Shown here: positions 1 to 3,978 of the stretch, piece by piece | Position numbering within the stretch: position 1 is the stretch's first letter | Layout: each line of letters opens with the position of its first letter | Assembly: GCA_029063695.1 (NCBI GenBank) | Contig: JAIDNR010000127.1 | Location: 1 to 6,305 of the forward strand | Origin: Ruminococcus sp. | Lineage (GTDB): Bacteria; Bacillota; Clostridia; Oscillospirales; Ruminococcaceae | Length of the DNA: 6,305 bases | Reading direction: 5' to 3' | The notes under the pieces: generated by a model | The model's database searches: none | The model's input: the letters and a program-made list of their open reading frames with translations, nothing else | What the model was told of the DNA's origin: nothing | Translations under genes and position numbers: made by a program

Positions 1-527
1 ACTTCATTTGTCATTTCAAATTTAGCATTTTTTTCATAGTTGCAATGTGCAATAGAAACAATTGCTTTTATATAATCTGCACCTAACAACATTGCAGTTA
101 AAGTTCTATGATTTCCATCACTTGTTAAAAAATAACAATCTTCATCACTATAATAAGTCATAACAACAGGATAATACAGTTGTGAATATGATTCTTTTAA
201 TTCTGTCAATGTCATATTTTTTAGAAAGGAAAGACATCTTGTGAATCTTGATGGTTCACGCTCACCTTGGCGCATCATCCTTACATTATCAAACACACTA
301 AGACCAACCGTAGCTCTGCTTGTACCAATAACCTTATCTAATGGAACAAGTTTTATTTCTTCTAAAGATTTTTCATAATCATAATAAAAACTACGACTAT
401 CTTGAAGCAATTTAACTTTAACATCAGAAATGTGCTGAGATGATACAGCATATTTTAATAAAAATTGCTCCAAATCTTCTTGAAATTCAAAAAATATTCC
501 ATCTTCATCTTCATATTTTTTATACAT
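1..527 (-). CDS. ParB/sulfiredoxin-fold-like protein, 3' end outside window
   Basis: This open frame begins at the ATG at 527..525 and is still open at position 1, giving 175 residues. The start is supported by AAGGG at 540..536, 8 nt upstream; an ATG at 534 is out of frame and stops after four codons. Residues 1-58 are acidic and aromatic and resemble nothing I recognise. Residues 59-157 have the layout of a ParB-like domain: an opening strand with IKLVPLDKVIGTSR, an arginine-rich helix (MMRQGEREPSRFTR), a strand (YYPVVMTYY), then SDGNHRTLTAMLLGADYIKAIV. The DGNHRT element (137-142) followed by a helix and a final strand is the hallmark DGxHR signature of ParB/Srx-fold proteins, where it binds a nucleotide or phosphate. 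It lies 19 nt behind the membrane-fusion gene on the same strand, so it is probably co-transcribed. Its A+T content is clearly higher than its neighbours, hinting at a different origin. The fold call is fairly good; the function (nucleotide binding, nuclease or regulator) is unknown. Confidence 0.72.
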   Translation of the reverse strand, partial: MYKKYEDEDGIFFEFQEDLEQFLLKYAVSSQHISDVKVKLLQDSRSFYYDYEKSLEEIKLVPLDKVIGTSRATVGLSVFDNVRMMRQGEREPSRFTRCLSFLKNMTLTELKESYSQLYYPVVMTYYSDEDCYFLTSDGNHRTLTAMLLGADYIKAIVSIAHCNYEKNAKFEMTNE

Positions 528-535
528 ATACCATA

Positions 536-540
536 CCCTT
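536..540 (-). promoter_or_regulatory. Ribosome binding site of the ParB-like gene
   Basis: AAGGG reads on the minus strand 8 nt before the ATG at 527. A stronger AAAGGAG also exists at the very end of the upstream gene (around 552-558) but is about 25 nt from this ATG, too far for normal initiation. The shorter site therefore decides the start. Termination of the upstream gene at 547 so close by suggests translational coupling. Confidence 0.5.
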
Positions 541-546
541 TTTAAA

Positions 547-1794
547 TTATTTCTCCTTTAAACTCTCTCCGAATCCTTTCATAATCGGGTCAAGGAAATA
601 TTCCATAACGGTACGCTTGTCGGTCTTGATTTCTACACTTCCCGAAAGTCCAGAAATAATATTGATATTCTCATTCGAATCATCAAGTTCCAGCTTCACA
701 AGATAAACGCTTCCCAACTGTTCACTGTTGAATGAACTTGGACTTATGTACTTGACTGTACTTTTGACTGTGCCGTATTTGTTATATGGATACGCTTCAA
801 GTTTTATTTCAGCCTCCATACCAACTTTAATATCTGCAATGTCCATATTTTTCACGTAACACACCATTTCAACAGGTGTATCTGCCGGAACTATAGTTGC
901 AATCTGTTGTGCAGATGTGACTGCTTCGCCAATATTGTTTACAGCAATGCTGTTGATATAACCATTTACAGGTGCGGTTATCTTTTGATACTCAAGGGAT
1001 AACTGATATTTTTCAAGTTCTGATTCTGCTTGTTTAAGTTTATTATTTATCTCCGAGATACTTGAATTTATCTGTTCACTATAGGAAGTTTTTGCATTTA
1101 AAAGATTAATATCCGCCTGAATAAATTCATTTTCTGCCTGCTTTAAAACAAGCTCCTGAGCATTGAATTCCGCCATTGATATATTTGAGTCAATGTTGTA
1201 ATCGTCACGCTTTATCTGAGCAATGTCACGGTTAAGTCCTGCATTTTCCTTAGTACTTTCAAGAATACTCAGATTATTTCGATAAGCCTTATCATTGTCA
1301 ATAATTGTCATGATATAAGGCTGTAAATTTTCGCTATATGACGTAATATCAACATTAGAAACATCTTCACCGTTTTTTATCAGTGTGTAAATCACTTTCT
1401 GTGCTTCCAGGATTTCTCTTTGACTGTTGAGTGATTCAACATCTATGTCAATGCTTTGCGTATCCAGTTCAACCAGAATATCACCCTTTTTCACATAAGC
1501 CCCTTCTTCAACATTGATAGATTTTATCGTACCGCTTGCGTAAGAATTAAGGGAACTGATATTTCCAACAGGCTGTATACTGCCGTTTGAAGTGACAACA
1601 ACGTCGATTTCAGACATACAAGCCCACACAATCGCTGCAATCAGGAGCGTAAATACGCCCAGAATAATTACAGTTCCCGCCTTATGTGCAGGACGTTCAA
1701 TAATTTCCAGAAGCGATGGCATAAAGTCATATTTCAGCTCTTTATCCTTTTTTCTGCTGTGCTTCAGTACGTATTCAGTCATATGATTATCCAT
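547..1794 (-). CDS. HlyD-family membrane fusion protein of a type I secretion system
   Basis: A 415-residue periplasmic-adaptor-type protein that would pair with the ABC exporter encoded just upstream to form the export channel. Residues 1-39 are cytoplasmic and charged (KHSRKKDKE). A single membrane anchor spans about 40-60 (VIILGVFTLLIAAIVWA). The first half of the lipoyl-like domain is at 88-112, with GTIKSINVEEGAYVKKGD. A long glutamine-, asparagine- and glutamate-rich helical region (about 115-270) fits the coiled-coil hairpin. The second lipoyl half begins at APVNGYI (274-280) and is followed by a beta-barrel segment containing VKNMDIADIKVGMEAEIKLE. The C-terminal EIKTDKRTVMEYFLDPI closely follows the ending typical of HlyD proper, separating it from generic RND adaptors. 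The frame is open to 1872, but the ATG at 1794 is preferred: AGAGGGG sits 8 nt before it, and it overlaps the exporter's stop by 8 nt. ATGs at 1800 and 1782 are alternatives. Confidence 0.93.
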   Translation of the reverse strand: MDNHMTEYVLKHSRKKDKELKYDFMPSLLEIIERPAHKAGTVIILGVFTLLIAAIVWACMSEIDVVVTSNGSIQPVGNISSLNSYASGTIKSINVEEGAYVKKGDILVELDTQSIDIDVESLNSQREILEAQKVIYTLIKNGEDVSNVDITSYSENLQPYIMTIIDNDKAYRNNLSILESTKENAGLNRDIAQIKRDDYNIDSNISMAEFNAQELVLKQAENEFIQADINLLNAKTSYSEQINSSISEINNKLKQAESELEKYQLSLEYQKITAPVNGYINSIAVNNIGEAVTSAQQIATIVPADTPVEMVCYVKNMDIADIKVGMEAEIKLEAYPYNKYGTVKSTVKYISPSSFNSEQLGSVYLVKLELDDSNENINIISGLSGSVEIKTDKRTVMEYFLDPIMKGFGESLKEK

Positions 1795-3916
1795 CAACAT
1801 CACCCCTCTGTTGTTGATTATAAAGATAGCAATATAGCCCTTTTTGTGCCATAAGATTTTCATGTGTATCATATTTCACGAGACTACCCTTATCAATAAC
1901 CATGATTTTCTGTGCATCTTTTAATGTAGAAAGTCTGTGTGCAATAATCAGAACGGTTCTGTTTTTGCAGATTTCTTTCAGATTATTCTGAATGATACTT
2001 TCTGACTCATAGTCAAGAGCAGAAGTCGCCTCATCAAAAATCAGGATTCTCGGATTTGCAAGAATTGCTCTTGCAATCGCAACACGCTGTTTCTGACCGC
2101 CTGAAAGTCCCATACCCTTTTCGCCGATTATCGTATCATAGCCATTTGGCAGTTCCAGAATAAAATCATGAGCGCCTGCAATTTTTGCACAGTGGATAAT
2201 CTGTTCCATTGAAACGGTAGGGCAGTGGATGGAAATATTCTCGGCAACCGTGCCGTTGAACATGAAATTTTCCTGCAAAACCACACCAATCTGCTTTCTG
2301 AGCATGGCGGGATTGATAAGAGATATATCCATTCCATCAACAGAAATTTTTCCGCCCTCCGGAATATACAAACGCTGAATTAGTTTTGAAATCGTGCTTT
2401 TTCCCGAACCGCTTCGTCCGACTACTCCGACAATTGTTCCGGGTTCAATTTCAAAACTCATACCCTTGATGACTTCGCTGCCCTGCGGATTATATCTGAA
2501 ATGCACCTTATCAAATACGATTTTACCGTTGATTTTTGGCATCGCCGTTTGATTGGTATTCAGAATCGGTTCGGGAGCAGTATTGAAAATATCACCAATT
2601 CGCTTTACTGACAATGAAGCCTGTTGATATTCCTGCCAGAGCTGAACAAGTCTGAGAACCGGTCCGCTGACTCTGCCTGATAGCATACGGAATGCCACGA
2701 GCTGTCCAACTGTAAAATTGCCGTCCATGACTGCTTTTGCTCCGAAAAACAGAATCAAAAGGTCAAACACTTTCTGAATAAATTGTCCTGTCGTGCCTGC
2801 TGTTGCGGAAACCATTGACGTTCTGTAGCTTGCCTTTACATAATCGGACTGAAAATCGCCCCACTTCTTCTCAAATTTTGGCTCTAATGCGTATGATTTT
2901 ACAGTCTGTACACCTGTAATAGATTCCACTAAAAATGATTGAGTATTCGCTCCTGTTTCAAACTTTTCATCCAGCCTTTTCTTGAATAATGGTGTCACAA
3001 TTGCCGACAAAATTGCATACACGGGAATCGAGCATATAACTATCACTGTTAGCATTTTGCTGTAGAAAAACAGTACCACGATATATACAATAATGAAAAT
3101 CAAATCTATCATTGATGACAGTGGAGTTCCTGTCAGAAAGTTCCGAATACTGTCCAGTTCTCTCACTCTTGCAACGGTTTCACCGACTCTGCGTGATTCA
3201 AAATATTTCAGCGGAAGTGCAAATAAATGCCTGAACAGCTTGAAACTTAGCATTACGTCAATTCTGTTTGTGGTATGTGTAAAAACATAATTTTTTGCAA
3301 GCCCTAAAATCAATTCATAAATATAGACTATTGCAATGCCGATTGTAAGCACATTCAGCGTTGAAATACTGTTATGAACAAGGACTTTATCCACGACAAC
3401 CTGCGTCATAACAGGCGTGAGGATTCCCAAAATCTGAACCGTGAAAACTGCAATCAGAACCTGAATAAATTCTTTCTTGAACTTTAAAATTGTGGGAATA
3501 AACCATTTAAAGCTGAAAATCGCTTCTCTGTCCATGATGCCTTTTTTGGTAATAAGAACTGCTGTGCCGTCCCATATTTCAGAAAGTTGTTTTTTTGTCA
3601 TAATTTCTGGCTGTGTTTTGTCGGCAAATAAAATCATAAATTGCTCATCTTTTGACTTTGCAATAATAAAAAATTCATTGTTCTTATCTTTAGCAATAAT
3701 CGGTGATTTTACATCATTCAGTTTCTTTATTTTCAGTTTGCAAAGACGGGCTTTCATTTTTAGTGCCTTTGCAGACTGAATTATTTCAATTTCGCTTGTT
3801 TTCTGATTCGGGTCAAGTACAGCGAGATTTTCCGCCTGCTGTTTTGTAATTGGTATGCCGTGGAATTTCATGACAATCATAAAACAGGCAAGTCCACTGT
3901 CTTGTTTTTTCTCCAT
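1787..3916 (-). CDS. HlyB-type ABC exporter with degenerate C39-like domain
   Basis: A 709-residue ABC half-transporter, almost exactly the length of E. coli HlyB (707), that would power one-step export of the RTX protein from the cytoplasm. Residues 1-125 are a C39-peptidase-like domain. The catalytic cysteine position reads DSG (Ser7), and the catalytic histidine position appears to be Phe82 (NNEFFIIAK), so it should bind substrate rather than cleave it, as the C39-like domain of HlyB does. Residues about 140-430 form the membrane domain, with hydrophobic segments near 150-172, 186-206, 268-286, 290-309 and 380-397. The nucleotide-binding domain follows: Walker A GRSGSGKST (500-508), Q-loop Gln548, signature LSGGQ (604-608), Walker B ILIFDEA (624-630), D-loop SALD and H-loop His660. 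All motifs are intact, so ATPase activity is expected; the protein would act as a dimer. The start is fixed by AGGGAGGT 6 nt upstream. It overlaps the adaptor gene by 8 nt. Confidence 0.95.
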   Translation of the reverse strand: MEKKQDSGLACFMIVMKFHGIPITKQQAENLAVLDPNQKTSEIEIIQSAKALKMKARLCKLKIKKLNDVKSPIIAKDKNNEFFIIAKSKDEQFMILFADKTQPEIMTKKQLSEIWDGTAVLITKKGIMDREAIFSFKWFIPTILKFKKEFIQVLIAVFTVQILGILTPVMTQVVVDKVLVHNSISTLNVLTIGIAIVYIYELILGLAKNYVFTHTTNRIDVMLSFKLFRHLFALPLKYFESRRVGETVARVRELDSIRNFLTGTPLSSMIDLIFIIVYIVVLFFYSKMLTVIVICSIPVYAILSAIVTPLFKKRLDEKFETGANTQSFLVESITGVQTVKSYALEPKFEKKWGDFQSDYVKASYRTSMVSATAGTTGQFIQKVFDLLILFFGAKAVMDGNFTVGQLVAFRMLSGRVSGPVLRLVQLWQEYQQASLSVKRIGDIFNTAPEPILNTNQTAMPKINGKIVFDKVHFRYNPQGSEVIKGMSFEIEPGTIVGVVGRSGSGKSTISKLIQRLYIPEGGKISVDGMDISLINPAMLRKQIGVVLQENFMFNGTVAENISIHCPTVSMEQIIHCAKIAGAHDFILELPNGYDTIIGEKGMGLSGGQKQRVAIARAILANPRILIFDEATSALDYESESIIQNNLKEICKNRTVLIIAHRLSTLKDAQKIMVIDKGSLVKYDTHENLMAQKGLYCYLYNQQQRGDVDG
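1803..1809 (-). promoter_or_regulatory. Ribosome binding site deciding the HlyD-family start
   Basis: AGAGGGG reads on the minus strand inside the last codons of the exporter gene. It is 8 nt from the ATG at 1794 but only 2 nt from the ATG at 1800, so it favours the 1794 start. Its position within the upstream gene fits translational coupling of exporter and adaptor. Confidence 0.6.
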
Positions 3917-3922
3917 TTTTCG

Positions 3923-3930
3923 ACCTCCCT
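3923..3930 (-). promoter_or_regulatory. Strong ribosome binding site of the ABC exporter
   Basis: AGGGAGGT reads on the minus strand 6 nt before the ATG at 3916. It is a near-complete Shine-Dalgarno sequence and gives the exporter gene its own translation start after the intergenic hairpin. Confidence 0.75.
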
Positions 3931-3937
3931 ACATTAA

Positions 3938-3970
3938 AATATGCAGCAGCTTTTCATGCTGCTGCATATT
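3938..3970. terminator. 13-bp perfect hairpin between RTX and exporter genes
   Basis: Positions 3938-3950 and 3958-3970 are exact reverse complements (13 bp, core GCAGCAGC/GCTGCTGC) around a 7-nt loop. On the transcribed minus strand the hairpin begins 8 nt after the RTX stop codon and is followed by only a short, broken U run (TTAATG after the stem). It therefore looks like a leaky terminator or a 3'-end stabiliser that would give much more substrate mRNA than exporter mRNA, not a full stop. The rest of the 62-nt gap holds the exporter's ribosome binding site and no recognisable promoter. Confidence 0.6.
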
Positions 3971-3978
3971 GATTTTAT

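Noticed and set aside
1..527. Chromosome or plasmid partitioning ParB
   Set aside because: There is no ParA neighbour, no visible helix-turn-helix DNA-binding part and no parS-like site. Only the DGxHR-type core is shared.
440..706. Small plus-strand open reading frame spanning two minus-strand genes
   Set aside because: It lies antisense to the ends of two supported genes, and its low-complexity product has no recognisable motif.
1795..1872. Longer start for the HlyD-family protein at 1872
   Set aside because: It would overlap the exporter by 86 nt and add a segment unlike HlyD N termini. The ATG at 1794 has a well-spaced ribosome binding site.
1787..3916. Bacteriocin (double-glycine leader) exporter with active peptidase
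   Set aside because: The catalytic cysteine and histidine positions are replaced, no leader-peptide gene is nearby, and the neighbour is an RTX substrate.
3938..3970. Strong intrinsic terminator ending the operon
   Set aside because: The stem is perfect, but the following U run is short and broken, and the exporter has no visible promoter of its own in the 62-nt gap.
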